Below are positions 46,501 through 57,418 of a stretch of 64,000 nt of DNA, piece by piece. Source of the stretch: Hibiscus mutabilis (Eukaryota; Streptophyta; Magnoliopsida; Malvales; Malvaceae). The number at the start of each line of letters is the position of its first letter. The first letter of the stretch is position 1. The notes under the pieces were generated by a model. The model was given only the letters and a program-made list of their open reading frames with translations. It was not told where the DNA came from and ran no database searches. Position numbers and translations under genes: made by a program. The DNA is taken from contig CM033714.1 of NCBI GenBank assembly GCA_019671005.1, forward strand, positions 55,475,741-55,539,740, in the 5' to 3' direction.

Positions 46501-47429
46501 TAGAAAGGTCCTATTATGGCAATTTCATTCATGACCATGTTCATACATTTCTTGGCCATCACAATTTACCTAGAAATGTTCTTAAAACAGGGCATAATCA
46601 TATTTAATCTAATTTGATCACATTTGTACATCAATTCATCCACTAGGCAGTCCATTACCTAATTTAACTAGTTCAATTAGGTGTAGTCACATTTCCAGCA
46701 ACACATGTATTCAATTCAATCTTATCTTTACCTAGTAACATGATCAAAACAGAGTTCTAAGTTCATCTAACATATTTGCACAATTTCTATAACCAAAACA
46801 GTCCCTAACAACACTGTTTTGAATCGTGTTCATAATTCCAGATTTTCCAGCAACTATACATGTATCTCATACCAATTTGGTTACTAGGAATTACAATTTC
46901 AAATTCAATTTGAGTCTAGCATGCTCCCAACATGTATAATATCCATCCAATTCATCAAAACAACAAGAATGTCATTCAAACATGAAATTACAAGAAAAAC
47001 AAGTGGTTACCTTACTCACTATGCTATCTAGACTTAATTAGGAGCTAAATCAAGGTTGCATTGCCATGGATTTCAAGCTTTCTCTCGAATTTTCCTCTCT
47101 CTTTCTTTCTTCCAAACGGCAACTAGGGAGAAATGAAGAAGATGATAACACTTAATCCAAGTTATTGGATTTATGAAATATCCATTATGTCCCTTAATTT
47201 ATCCTTATTACTAACTTAATCAAGGGCATTAGGGTAAACAATGAATTTAGCATGCAATCATCATCTTTCTCATTTAATTCAATCTAGTCATTTTAAATTG
47301 GTCACTTATTTCATTCATTCTTTCAATTAAGACCCTAGATAATCTAATTAGCTTAGGTTTAAGCTTAATTGAGCTATCAACTTAGATAATTGGTTTCAAT
47401 AATTCTAAGCTAGGATTTAGGGTGTTACA
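43560..47429 (-). repeat. E3 3' LTR (left copy)
   Basis: It runs from TGTAATACCCC to GGTGTTACA in plus reading, nearly identical along its length to 52353-56257 by eye. It contains the 24-bp inverted-repeat array (45193-45366), a slightly damaged form of the conserved hairpin near 44719-44737, and several CAGTTTGCACTG-like words near 46020-46300. No gene is present. Confidence 0.95.
45193..45366. repeat. 24-bp inverted-repeat minisatellite, left LTR of E3
   Basis: Seven units of 24 bp each hold an inverted repeat: GGTAC/GTACC (45199-45213), GATAC/GTATC (45223-45237), GGTG/CACC (45247-45261), GGTAC/GTACC (45271-45285), GATAC/GTAAC (45295-45309, one mismatch), GGTG/CACC (45319-45333), and GGTAA/GTACC (45343-45357, one mismatch). 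The other LTR has the same array with different decay. Confidence 0.95.
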
Positions 47430-47455
47430 ATTCTCCTCTCCTCAAAAAGGAAAAG
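47430..47455 (-). promoter_or_regulatory. E3 polypurine tract
   Basis: On the minus strand the run AAAAGGAAAAG...GAGGAGAGGAGAAT, within 47430-47455, immediately precedes the 3' LTR, the expected plus-strand primer position. Confidence 0.8.
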
Positions 47456-48200
47456 TCGTCCTCGAATTTTTACCTAAATTGAATAATTGAGGATATTGCT
47501 TTCTCCTTGTATCCTCAGGCTCCCAGGTTGCTTCTTCCATCTTATGGTTTCTCCACAAGACTTTCACTAGGGAGATATTCTTGTTTCGAAGTCTCTTGAC
47601 TTCCTTATCAAGGATTTGGATTGGTTCTTCTTCGTAGGAAAGATCAGGATTCAATTCTACTTCTTTAGGTTCTAGAATGTGAGATGGATCCGATCGATAC
47701 TTCTGAAGCATTGAGACATGGAAGATATTGTGGATTTTATCGAATTCACTAGGAAGTGCTAATCGATAAGCCACTGGACCAATTCTTTCAACAACTTCGA
47801 AAGGTCCTATGAATCGGGGACTGAGCTTTCCATTTCTTTCTAATTTGAAGACTTTCTTCCAAGGGGAGACTTCCAGAAAAACCTTGTCTCCAACTTGATG
47901 TTGAATATCTCTACGTTTCAAATCTGCGTATGCTTTTTTTCTATCAAAAGCCTGCTTCAACCTATCGTGTATGATCCGAACTTGTTCTTCAGTTTCTCGA
48001 AGCATTTGTGGTCCTAACACCTTGTTCTCACCAAGTTCAGACCAACACAGGGGAGTTTGACATCTTCTACCATACAAGACTTCTAATGGTGCCATTTGAA
48101 TTGAAGATTGATAGTTGTAGGCAAATTCTACAAGTGGTATGGATTTCTCCCAATTTTTCTCGTAGACAATAACATAAGCTCTAAGCATGTCTTCAAGCAC
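47442..48200 (-). pseudogene. E3 integrase C-terminal half and chromodomain
   Basis: A 252-codon open segment reads MLEDMLRAYVIVYEKNWEKS, MAPLEVLYGRRCQTPLCWSE and GENKVLGPQMLRETEEQVRI, then LSPRFIGPFEVVERIGPVAY. The chromodomain tail follows (about 47680-47490): EEEPIQILDKEVKRLRNKNI and VKVLWRNHKMEEATWEPEDT, ending YPQLF. It is the C-terminal continuation of the integrase core, separated only by the stop at 48219-48221. This end of pol is intact, whereas the catalytic core upstream is not. Confidence 0.9.
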
Positions 48201-48960
48201 TTGTATTACTCTTTTAGATTATCCATCACTTTGAGGATGGAAGGCCGTGCTTAGATTCAATTTGGTGCCAAGGGCTCGTTGCAAAGATCTCCAAAATCGA
48301 GCTGTGAATCGAGGATCTCGATCGGAGATGATAGAAGTAGGGACTCCGTGCAAACGAATCACTTCACGAATATACAATTCGGCTAGAGTGTCCAAGCTAT
48401 AGTTCATCCTAATAGGGATGAAGTGAGCCGATTTAGGGAATCGATCTACGATCACCCACACATTATCGTACTTTCTTGGAGTACAAGGAAGACTGATTAT
48501 GAAGTCCATTATGATTTGATCCCATTTCCACTGAGGGAATTCAATAGGATGGAGCAATCCACTAGGAACTCGATGCTCAGCTTTAACCCTTTGACAAGTT
48601 AAACACTTTGATACATAATCATTGATGGTTGCTTTCATTCCTGGACACCAATACAAGGGTTTGAGATCCTTGTACATCTTAACTGATCCAGTGTGAATCA
48701 AAAAAGAACTCTGATGAGCTTCTTGCAAGATGTATTTCTTTAATTCTTCATCATTAAGGATACAAACCCTACTCTTAAAGTATAGCATCCCATTCAAATG
48801 GACAAGGAAATCTTGGTTGCCTTTCGAGTCAAGCTTTAAGATAACAGCTTGAAGATCAGGGTCAGTTTGCTGAAGATTTTTAATTCTCGAGATTAGGTTG
48901 GATTGGACTTGTAGTTCAGACAAAAATCCTCGCTTTTGGTATATTCGATTGTGAGCATTA
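48201..48960 (-). pseudogene. E3 integrase zinc domain and core, Glu replaced by Lys
   Basis: A 234-codon open segment (48923-48219) contains the full zinc domain (EAHQSSFLIHTGSVKMYKDL, then SKCLTCQ with both Cys). The first Asp is in IIMDFIISLP (48504-48506) and the second in ISDRDPRF (48321-48323). The next conserved motif GQSER reads G-stop-S-K-R: the Gln codon is TAA (48219-48221), and the catalytic Glu, 35 codons after the second Asp, is Lys (48213-48215). The same Glu-to-Lys change is found in E2. The stop alone would truncate the enzyme just before its catalytic Glu. Confidence 0.93.
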
Positions 48961-49600
48961 ATAGCATTCGAAGCTACAAGATGAACAAGATAGTTTAGAT
49001 GGAAATCAAATGGTTACTTGCAGATTAAGGCAAGTGTTCAAATGGTTACTTGCATAGCAAGAAAGTCTGATTTCAATTCAAAACTTTCAAGGATTTAGAT
49101 TTAAAAAGATTTAGATTGGCTTACCCAAGGTCGGTTTACGACTAAGAGCATATGCAACCAGGTTGGCTTTTCCGGGATGATAGTCGATGATCAAATCATA
49201 ATCTTTCAAGAGTTCCATCCATCCTCTTTGTCTCAAATTGAGATCTTTCTGGGTTAGGAGATATTTGAGGCTTTTATGATAAGTGAACAAGTGGCATTTT
49301 TCACCATACAAGTATTGTCTCCAAATTTTGAGAGCGAAGACAATGGCAGCAAGTTTGAGATCGTGGGTTGGATAGTTTAGCTCATGAGGTTTCAATTGCC
49401 TTGATGCATATGCTACCATATTATCTCTTTGCATCAAAACACAACCTAGCCCCGAATGTGAAGCATCACTATAAACAGTGAATTCTTTCCTCGATTCTGG
49501 TTGGATCAGAACCGGAGCATGAGTCAAGGCTTGCTTGAATTGATCAAACCTTTGCTGCTGATTCTAGGACCACTCGAATGGTTGGTCCTTTCGAAAGAGG
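48961..49600 (-). pseudogene. E3 RNase H, three catalytic residues lost
   Basis: A 138-codon open segment (49527-49111) keeps the first Asp in FTVYSDASHSG. The Glu of HDLELAA is Lys (HDLKLAA, 49354-49356), the Asp of FTDHKSL is Tyr (FTYHKSL, 49279-49281), and the Asp of VADALSR is Tyr (VAYALSR, 49150-49152). The same three positions are acidic in E2 and E4. The domain is otherwise well preserved, without internal stops. The short AT-rich stretch 48961-49110 links it to integrase. Confidence 0.92.
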
Positions 49601-50460
49601 TTAGTTAGGGGAAAGGCAATAGTAGAAAAACCTTTAACAAATCTTCGATAGTACACTGCTAAACCGAGAAAACTTTGGACCTCACCAATATTCCTCGGAG
49701 GTCGTCAATCAAGAATAGCTTGAATTTTCTTTAGATCAACCTTGATCCCTTCGGCTGAGATTACATGGCCAAGAAATGAAACTTTCGATAGCCAGAACTC
49801 GCACTTGGAGAATTTGGCGAACAACTGACATTCTCAGAGTGGTTGTAAGGCAATTCGGAGGTGTTCAACATGTTCCTCCTTGTTACGAGAGTATACCAAG
49901 ATATCATCAATAAAGACAACCACAAATTTGTCAAGAAAAGGCTTGAATACTCGATTCATAAGATCCATGAATGCGGCCAGGGCATTAGTTAGCCCGAAAG
50001 GCATTAGAAGGAATTAAAAGTGACCGTAACGAGTTCGGAAGGTTGTTTTAGGCACATCTTCTTCTTTCACATTTATTTGGTAGTAACCCGATCGAAGATC
50101 GATCTTTGAAAACATTGAAGCATCTCTAAGTTGATCGAAGAAATCTTCTATCCTTGGCAAAGGATACTTGTTCTTGATGGTAAGCTGATTTAATTGACGA
50201 TAGTCGATACAGAGTCACATCGTACCATCCTTTTTCTTTACGAACAAGACAGGTGCACCGCAGGGAGATGTGCTAGGCTTAATGAAGCCTTTGTCTTGTA
50301 GTTCTTGAAGTTGTTTCTTAGGTTCCTTCAACTCTACTTGTGCCATTTGATATGGTGTAATTAACATCGGGTTGGTCCCAGGTTGAACGTCAATCTCGAA
50401 TTCCACTTTTCGGGTTAGAGGAACACCAGGGAGTTCCTCAGGAAAAACATCGACAAATTC
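49601..50460 (-). pseudogene. E3 reverse transcriptase
   Basis: From the right: the open segment ending at 50215 covers LQDKGFIKPSTSPCGAPVLF and VKKKDGTM; then a TGA replaces the Arg of RLCIDY. Next are FSKIDLRSGYYQ, LTNALAAFMDLMNRVFK and the FIDDILVYS box (Asp codons 49903-49908). Further stops are near 50015, 49838, 49706 and 49567, several of them Trp-to-stop or Gln-to-stop transitions. The catalytic Asp residues remain. The thumb and connection reach RNase H at about 49600. Confidence 0.9.
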
Positions 50461-50940
50461 AGATACAACAGGTATAGATGGCAAACCAAAGTCATATTCA
50501 TCTTTTAGGACCATGGAAGCAAAGATTGAAGTCGGTTTCTTATCTATAAGCAAGATGGATTCTTTCCCTAATCCCCGGAGATACAATCTCCTATTTTGGT
50601 AATCAATCCAGGCTTGGTGTTTTCCCAACCAATCCAGTCCTAACACTAGATCAAATTCGCAATTTGGCAAAACATAGAGGTCTATAGGGAAAGGGATATT
50701 TCGAATAGCAATTGGGCAAGATATACAAATTAAATTGATTGACAAGTTTCCTCCTATAGGATTTGATACTACTAGGCTTGATCTTACAAGTTCGGGTTTC
50801 ATATTTAACTTAACAAGCATGGTAGAATATATAAAGGAATGGGTAGAACCCGAATTAATCAAAGCATAAGAAGGGTTTGAGTTTAGCTCAACGGTACCTA
50901 CGTTCACATCAGAAGACTCTTCATCCTCCCTACCACGAAT
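50461..50940 (-). pseudogene. E3 aspartic protease, catalytic Asp replaced by Asn
   Basis: The 230-codon open segment from 50907 begins with the protease: VGTVELNSNPSYALINSGST. The active-site Asp is Asn (AAT, 50854-50856), a single G-to-A change, so D-S-G has become N-S-G. Downstream are SSLVVSNPIGGNLSINLICI, IPFPIDLYVLPNCEFDLVLG, LDWLGKHQAWIDYQNRRLYL and the FPEELPGVP linker into RT. The frame is open throughout, so the loss of the Asp is the main lesion in this domain. Confidence 0.93.
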
Positions 50941-51302
50941 GTGATAGATACGAGCAGGATCTCAGGATTCATGATGTGTAGTAGCCGAATAGTGGCCTCT
51001 CCCTTTGCCTTGGTTCCTAGATTGTGCTTGTCTCGGGCCTTTGTTTCGGTTAGATGGTGCAGAACTCAGATTTGCAGGAGATTGAGCTGGAGCTTTGTTA
51101 GGATTTTGGGGGCTATCCTTAATGTAATGATTGGCTCCACCATAAGCATAGCATAGATTTGATTGAGATCGGCATTGGCCAAAATAGAGCTTTTGGCAAA
51201 AATTGCAAGTAGGGACTTTTCCAGAATTCCCCGTGCTATTTACAGAGATAACCGGGGCTTAAGGCTTATTCACCGACTGAGGTCTCGACATATAAATGCT
51301 TT
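50941..51302 (-). pseudogene. E3 gag C-terminus, damaged zinc knuckle
   Basis: The zinc knuckle at 51153-51112 reads CYAYGGANHYIKDS: the first Cys and the His remain, but the second Cys is Tyr and the last Cys is Ser. A Pro/Asn/Arg-rich linker follows, with a stop near 50960, before protease. The E2 and E4 copies keep all four ligands. Confidence 0.88.
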
Positions 51303-52202
51303 TTAGAGCAGGAGTATAAGTCGAGGAGCTTTCTTTTGATATCTAGTTTTCTTGGATTGCCAATGGGGCTTATCATCACGTTTTTGCTTCTTATCACTTC
51401 TGTTACCACCCTTTCTTCTTTCTAAAGCTTTCATCTTTGCCTCGGTTGCAATGGCTCGATTGACCAGAGTTTGGAAGTTCGTAATCCCAAGATCCGTGAA
51501 CATCAGACTTAGCTGATCATTCAAGCCATCGATAAACATCCGACACTTATCTTTTTTAGTCTTGATATACTCCGAGCCGTAGTTGCAGTATTTGCAAAAA
51601 TCAACAACATATTGTTCAATGGGCCTATTAGCTTGCTTGAGGTACAAGAAACGTCTCCTACGCTCAGCTAGATATTACTCGCTGATGTATTTCTTCTTGA
51701 ATTCTTCAACAAAAAATTCCTAGGTGACCGAGTCAGCGGGAGCAGTCAGGGTTGTGGTTTCCTACCAACTCAAGGCTTCATCAGCTAAGAGTGCTATGGC
51801 ACATTCCAGTTTGTTCTCATCCAAGCATTGCAATTTTTTAGTCAGGATTTGAGTTGTACACTCTAGCCAGTATTCTACATCTTTGGTTTTCTCTTCATTA
51901 GCACCGGTAAAAGTATAGGCTCGGTGTTGGGCAAGTTTATCAATAGGAGCTCTGCTTGGTGTAACAGTAGCAGCAGTAGGATGATTTTGTTTGAGGTTTG
52001 ATACGAGTTGATCGAACATCTCCTTCATGCTAAGGAGACATTCTCTTTGGATAGCTTGGATAACAAGAGCTTCCTGCTCGGGTTGAGCCTGTTCTTGGGG
52101 TTCAGTTTGTCTTGGAGGATTTGGTTCCATCCTCACACTACCTCCTTCATTAGAGGAGCCTCGGGAACTTTCATCGTCCCGAGAAAGTCTTGTCTCGGGC
52201 AT
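51303..52202 (-). pseudogene. E3 gag, N-terminal and capsid part
   Basis: The likely start is the ATG at 52202-52200 (MPETRLSRDDESSRGSSNEG), which aligns with E2 and E4 gag starts; the longer open frame to 52280 runs into the leader. A Pro/Gln-rich stretch precedes LAQHRAYTFTGANEEKTKDV and EYWLECTTQILTKKL. Stops near 51760, 51734 and 51675 fit Trp-to-stop and Gln-to-stop transitions. The capsid end (51647-51303) reads LKQANRPIEQYVVDFCKYCN and MFIDGLNDQLSLMFTDLGIT, then a Lys/Arg-rich tail. Confidence 0.9.
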
Positions 52203-52352
52203 ACTATGATAGGGTAAACAAGAAGGAGTTAGATAAGTAAGAGCACAAGCACATTGATATATAACTCCTAGGTGGCACAATTCAATCCTATATGATGCAT
52301 GAAGACTAGTTTAGTTCGAGGATCTAAACCTTTAGCTCTAATTACCATTTTA
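52203..52352 (-). promoter_or_regulatory. E3 leader and primer-binding site
   Basis: On the minus strand TGGTAATTAGAGC (52347-52335) corresponds to the Met-tRNA site TGGTATCAGAGC with small changes. The rest is an untranslated leader of about 130 bp. Confidence 0.85.
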
Positions 52353-55300
52353 AGTAATACCCCTCACCTGAGTTGGGAGCGAGGGGGTCGATGCATATAA
52401 CTTATAAGATGACACCAAAATTTCAGGCAATTTTGACCCATTTCTTAAGTTTCTTACTCATCAAGCAAGAAAGGACATAATGAACATTACAAGACAACCA
52501 AACATTCAAGCTTACTTATCCTATAAGCAATACACATTTGACTCTCAATCATACATACCATTCGAACCAAGCAAGGAAATCAATCATACATTTCTATTCA
52601 TGTAAGCAACCTCATATGTAATTTCATTTTGTTTCTAAGGCATTCGGCTATCAATACAATACTACTTATTATACAAGTAACCATACAATGATTATTATTC
52701 ATCCTATACCATTCGAATAGGTCACTAAGTCTAATTCATTTCATGCTTACATTACAAGTTACTGCTTTCATAGATCATATTACAACATTCATTCTTTGTT
52801 AATCTATCCTATTTTACTAACCTAAGGTTCAAACATGCTTTCTATTAAATTCAATTGTTTTCTAGCTTATTACATGTACATTTCATCCTTAAGTTCCTAA
52901 CATGATTCTTGAACATCCAAATTACATGTAGCTAATTCCATTCAAGCCTAATTTCATACCTAACCATTTAGCCCTAACAACAAAAGCATACACAAGGCAT
53001 GTAACTAGTTCATTCAAGTTTATTTTCATACCTATGCATTCAACATTCATCCCATACAAGCATACAAAACATATACATCAAGGCATGTACACATACACCA
53101 TTCGGCAATCACTTAAGCATACACAAGACTATTCAAATGGAAGACAAGCATTATGGTTTGATTATTACATATCCAATTTAAACAAGACATGTACACAACA
53201 AGCATTAGACCATTCCAATTTATAGAATTTGTGCAGCAACAAGATTCCATTTCATAAAGTTTAAGTTATTTACATACTTAACATTAGGTTCACTATATAG
53301 TAGACCCATCAAACATTATATACAAACTTTCAAAATGCATGTTCAAGCTACTATGTAAAACTAGTGCCACCATTATAGGAGTCTTACAAAAATGTTTCAA
53401 GTCATACATTATGCTTTGCTTGTGTTCTACTCCGAGCTCAAGGAAAGAGGGCTATCAATCAATCTAAACCTGAAATTTTTGAGAAGAAGAAAAAACGAGA
53501 GTGATAAGTACAAGTATGTACGTAGTGAGGTAGTAACTAGTCTAATCATTTGTTATTTAAAATTGTATGCCTTTTAATCAAGTGTAGACCTAGCTAAGGC
53601 TTTCAAGCATTAAGAATGATCTTAGCTAGTCTTTCAAGCATCAAGATTATCCTATTTAGCACAGCAAACATTCAGCCAACATGAACAAGCAAGTAACCAA
53701 GTACAAGTTCTAGTAATCAATCAAGCAATGTTTAGCAAGAATCAAGCATTTCAAGTGTAGAGATCAAGTAGTCCAATTTGAATAGAGCATTCTTTCTTAT
53801 GCCTTATCTTTCAAGTAATGAGCAATTCAAGAAAGCATATACATCATCTTATTCATGTAACTTTCGTTACAATACATGTTCATTAGCAAGTGTCAAGTTT
53901 GCTCATTCTTCATTCATGTTCACAAGTCTTTATTTCAAGTTCATTTATTCTTGTTTTGCCTTGGTAGATAGTATGACTAGGTAATTGAGTCACAAGACGG
54001 TACACAAAGTACCTAACAAGATGATACACAAAGTATCTAACAAGAAGGTGCCTAAAACACCACACAAGATGGTTCACAAAGTACCTAACAAGATGATACT
54101 CAAGGTATCTAGCAAGAAGGTGCCCAAAACACCAAACAAGATGGTACAATAAGTACCTAATAAGATGAGCTCTAGACTCTAAGGCATGCCATTCTACCTA
54201 AAACCAACTACCAACCAAGGTCTTGTTGAGTCTTTTATTTTCAAGCAATCACACATCAATTAATTAAGCAATAAGCATAGCAAGGTCAAGATCATTTTAC
54301 AAGCTTTCATGTATTTCCATTATGTATACATTCAAGCAATATCAAGCAACCAACAATTTCAGGAGCAAATTGAATTGTCAAGTCTTTAAATAGTCCATTC
54401 TTCCCTTAATGTAATATTACCAAATATAATTTAAGTTCATTTCATGTTATCAATCATCAAGCAAGTATTTAGACATGCAACTTTGGTTAGAACACTAGTT
54501 CCCACCCTAAGAAAGACTACACTCACAAAACTCCAAGCTTAAGCTATCGATCTTTGATGACAATCCCCTTTGCTTTTCCCTTGACTTGATCTATCCTATC
54601 TTCTTCAACCAAGTCCTCTACTCCTTGTTCTAACCAGCCAATCATACAAACATATAAAGATCATGTTAGCACACAATTCATCAAGCCAATTCATTCAATT
54701 CAAGACAAGATTACAAGCATATAACATACACATATTGGGCAGAATGCTCTTGTACAATTTCCTTTTTACTGAACCACACTTTTCTGCATTCTAGTTCTTG
54801 TATAACAAGACATATTTCAAGGCCTAAAACTGTTTTCAAGACAGTTTGTAAAATGTTACAAAACAGTGTGCATTTGCCTATGCAGCTGCTGCCTGGCAGC
54901 TTGCACTCTAATCACTAAATCAAGCATATCTTTTATTCCGTACGTCGGAATTTCAATTGGTTTACACCGTTGGAAAGATAAAAACAATTTATTTGTGAAC
55001 ATATAAGGCTTGCATTTTAGTTCTTAGCCAATTAATACAGTTTTTTACTCAAAGACAGGGCATCCTGCTTTACTGGGCAGTTTGCACTGTCTGTAGTATT
55101 TCTACTCTACATTTCAGTACACAACCCAGAGTTTAGATCTATTTTCTCCTAGTGAATTTAGACATTCCAAGGTGTTGTACATAAAAATTTCAGCCTTAAA
55201 TTCATTATACGCAATATTTTGTGATTTTTCAAAGTCACTGCCCAGAACAGAACATTTTGGGCAGATTACACTAGGTTGCATTTCTAGTTCCTTATTTCAT

Positions 55301-56257
55301 TCTAGCAAGGTTCTATTATGGCAATTTCGTTCATGACCATGTTCATACATGTCTTGGCCATCATAATTTACCTAGAAATGTTCTCAAAACAGGGTATAAT
55401 CATATTTAATCTAATTTGATCTATTTGATCACATTTGTACATCAATTCATCCACTAGGCAGTCCATTACCTAATTTAACTAGTTCAATTAGGTGTAGTCA
55501 CATTTCCAGCAACACATGTATTCAATTCAATCTTATCTTTACCTAGTAACATGATCAAAACAGAGTTCTAAGTTCATCTAACATATTTGCCAATTTCTAT
55601 AACCAAAACAGTCCCTAACAACACTGTTTTGAATCATGTTCATAATTCCAGATTTTCCAACAACTATACATGTATCTCATACCAATTTGGTTACTAGGAA
55701 TTACAATTTCAAATTCAATTTGAGTCTAGCATGCTCCCAACATGTATAATATCCATCCAAATCATCAAAACAACAAGAATATCATTCAAACAACCATTCA
55801 AATATGAAATTACAAGAAAAACAAGTGGTTACCTTACTCACTATGCTATCTAGACTTAATTAGGAGCTAACTCAAGGTTCCATTGACATGCATTTCAAGC
55901 TTTCTCTCAAATTTTCCTCTCTCTCTTTCTTTCTCTCTTCCAAACGGCAACTAGGGAGAAATGAAGAAGATGATAACACTTAATCCAAGTTATTGGATAT
56001 ATGAAATGTCCATTATGTCCCTTAATTTATCCTTATTATTAACTTAATCAAGGGCATTAGGGGAAACAAGGAATTTAGCTTGCAATCATCATCTTTCTTA
56101 TTTAATTCAATCTAGTCATTTTAAATTGGTCACTCATTTCATTCTTTCTTTCAATTAAGACCCTAGATAATCTAATTAGCTTAGGTTTAAGCTTAATTGA
56201 GCTATCAACTTAGATAATTGGTTTCAATAATTGTAAGCTAGGATTTAGGGTGTTACA
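52353..56257 (-). repeat. E3 5' LTR (right copy)
   Basis: This is the second LTR of E3. Its inner terminus has changed from TG to AG (plus reading, 52353-52354), while the outer terminus GTGTTACA is intact. It contains the better preserved 24-bp inverted-repeat array (53995-54172), the conserved hairpin near 53503-53525 and a CT-rich tract at 55916-55938. No gene is present. Confidence 0.95.
53995..54172. repeat. 24-bp inverted-repeat minisatellite, right LTR of E3
   Basis: Arms start at 53999, 54023, 54047, 54071, 54095, 54119 and 54143, an exact 24-bp period. Arm pairs are GGTAC/GTACC, GATAC/GTATC, GGTG/CACC, GGTTC/GTACC (one mismatch), GATAC/GTATC, GGTG/CACC and GGTAC/GTACC, with loops such as ACAAA, TCAAG and AATAA. 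Six of seven pair perfectly. The array ends at GAGCTC, shortly before the GGCATGCC block. Confidence 0.97.
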
Positions 56258-56262
56258 GTAAC
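56258..56262. repeat. E3 target-site duplication, right copy (GTAAC)
   Basis: GTAAC follows the terminal TGTTACA of E3 and equals 43555-43559. Confidence 0.96.
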
Positions 56263-56838
56263 TATTTATTTTGATATTTTACACTCCTTGTTATCTAATT
56301 TGCGAGACTTTTATCCTAATAGCTCACCCTGTTATTTTACAGGAAAGTTTGATTGTTAGAGCAATCTTGGGGAGTCAAAGCAAGGTCACGAAAGGCTCAA
56401 AAGTATGTTTTGTAGTGTTAATAGTTAAACTCCTAGAAGGTGGCACTAGTTTGAATGGCATGATTATGTTCCTTAAGTATTCTAGGTTGGTTTGTAAATA
56501 TTAAACTAACGAAGCTTTGTCTATCATGTGTTTTGGCTTGATGTTTGTAATGGTTAAATGAGTTATCATGGATCCAAACTACTCGATTTAATCTAGGACC
56601 ATCTTATTAGCCAAAACTAGTAATTAAAAATGTTTATTTGCTTTCTTAGCATCCATTCGATTGTGTCAAAATTACTAGTCATGCTTATTGTACCTAATCT
56701 AGTTATGTGAATGCTTAATTGACAAATGTTTTTGGTTGTGCATCCTGGTCTTGTTCGAATACTAACTTGGATGACAAGTTAGCTTGTTTACTTCTATCGA
56801 ATTAATACCTTCTAGGCTAGCAAAAGGGGGGTATTACA
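56258..56838 (+). repeat. E4 3' LTR, last part
   Basis: It resumes exactly where 43559 stopped and aligns with 36202-36483 of the 5' LTR. An extra 297 bp (56342-56638) is missing from the 5' copy. It includes the CTCCTAGAAGGTGGCACTAG block, which is also found in E2, E3 and E5 LTRs. It ends GTATTACA. Confidence 0.93.
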
Positions 56839-56843
56839 TAAAC
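56839..56843. repeat. E4 target-site duplication, right copy (TAAAC)
   Basis: TAAAC after the E4 terminal ACA equals 33940-33944. Confidence 0.93.
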
Positions 56844-57418
56844 AAACATGAATAGTGGGGCTAAGCTATTAACTTAGTCTTAGTCCGGCTTTGATATAAC
56901 TTTAGGGTTTTAGCGACTAAAAGAGAGTTCTTAAAAAATAATAGAGTTGTTAGGGTTCACGTAGACATGTATTACCTTAGCTTCAATGTTATTAACTTCT
57001 AGGCATCGAGATATTCAGAAGTTCATTAGAAAATCTTGTTGAGTAGATAAAGATCTTAATGGTTTACGCAGACATGTATTTCTAGTTAGTATAGCATTCA
57101 AATAAGTAATCAATTATATATCCTTAGCAATAAACCTAGCTTCCATAATTATCTATTATTTGTCGCAACATCTGTTCGTCTTAACCATAGCTACTTTTAC
57201 TTTAATTGTTTTTAGTTTTGATAAACCGACCACAACCATTACTTGCACAATCATTCTTATGTTTGATAACTTCGTGGTTATTGATCTAATCCTTGTGGGT
57301 TTGATACTCTACTTTATCACTTTATTACTTGATTCGACGAGTATAGTTGCTCTAAAGTGCATCAATATTCGACAACCATCACTTAATAAGCATATTACTG
57401 TCTTTTGTTCTTAGTTGC
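56844..57418 (+). repeat. R-LTR copy 1, right part and junction to copia scrap
   Basis: This is the continuation of the LTR interrupted by E4. The region near 57280-57350 (AATCCTTGTGGGTTTGATAC and a GCATCAA end) looks like the U5 part of a plant LTR. The open frame at 57160-57414 spans LTR sequence and has no recognisable domain; I do not call it a gene. The exact LTR end is unclear, around 57360-57390. Confidence 0.55.

Larger units (their letters stand above)
43560..56257 (-). mobile_element. E3: full-length Tekay-type chromovirus nested in E4 3' LTR
   Basis: This 12.7-kb element is on the minus strand. Its LTRs end in TGTAATACCCC/TGTTACA (plus reading), with a Met-tRNA-type PBS at 52335-52347, gag, protease, RT, RNase H, integrase with chromodomain and a polypurine tract, and a perfect 5-bp TSD. 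Its gag-pol is closest in this window to E2. Pol has fewer stops than E2 but has lost catalytic residues in protease, RNase H and integrase. It is the youngest insertion for which nesting order is certain, because it sits in an LTR of E4. Confidence 0.95.
33945..56838 (+). mobile_element. E4: Tekay-type chromovirus carrying nested E5 and E3
   Basis: This is a Ty3/gypsy element on the plus strand: 5' LTR 33945-36483, PBS, gag, protease, RT, RNase H, truncated integrase, chromodomain, PPT, and a 3' LTR that starts at 40922 and ends at 56838. The 3' LTR is interrupted by E5 (41120-42590) and E3 (43560-56257). The TSD TAAAC is perfect. Gag and pol hold many stops, and the integrase core is deleted. 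Domain order, chromodomain and LTR blocks shared with E2 and E3 place it in the Tekay/Del lineage as a separate, more diverged family. Confidence 0.92.

Noticed and set aside
57160..57414. Possible small membrane protein (hydrophobic 84-codon frame)
   Set aside because: It lies across LTR sequence and its junction with the copia scrap, has no recognisable domain, and the hydrophobicity follows from T-rich DNA.
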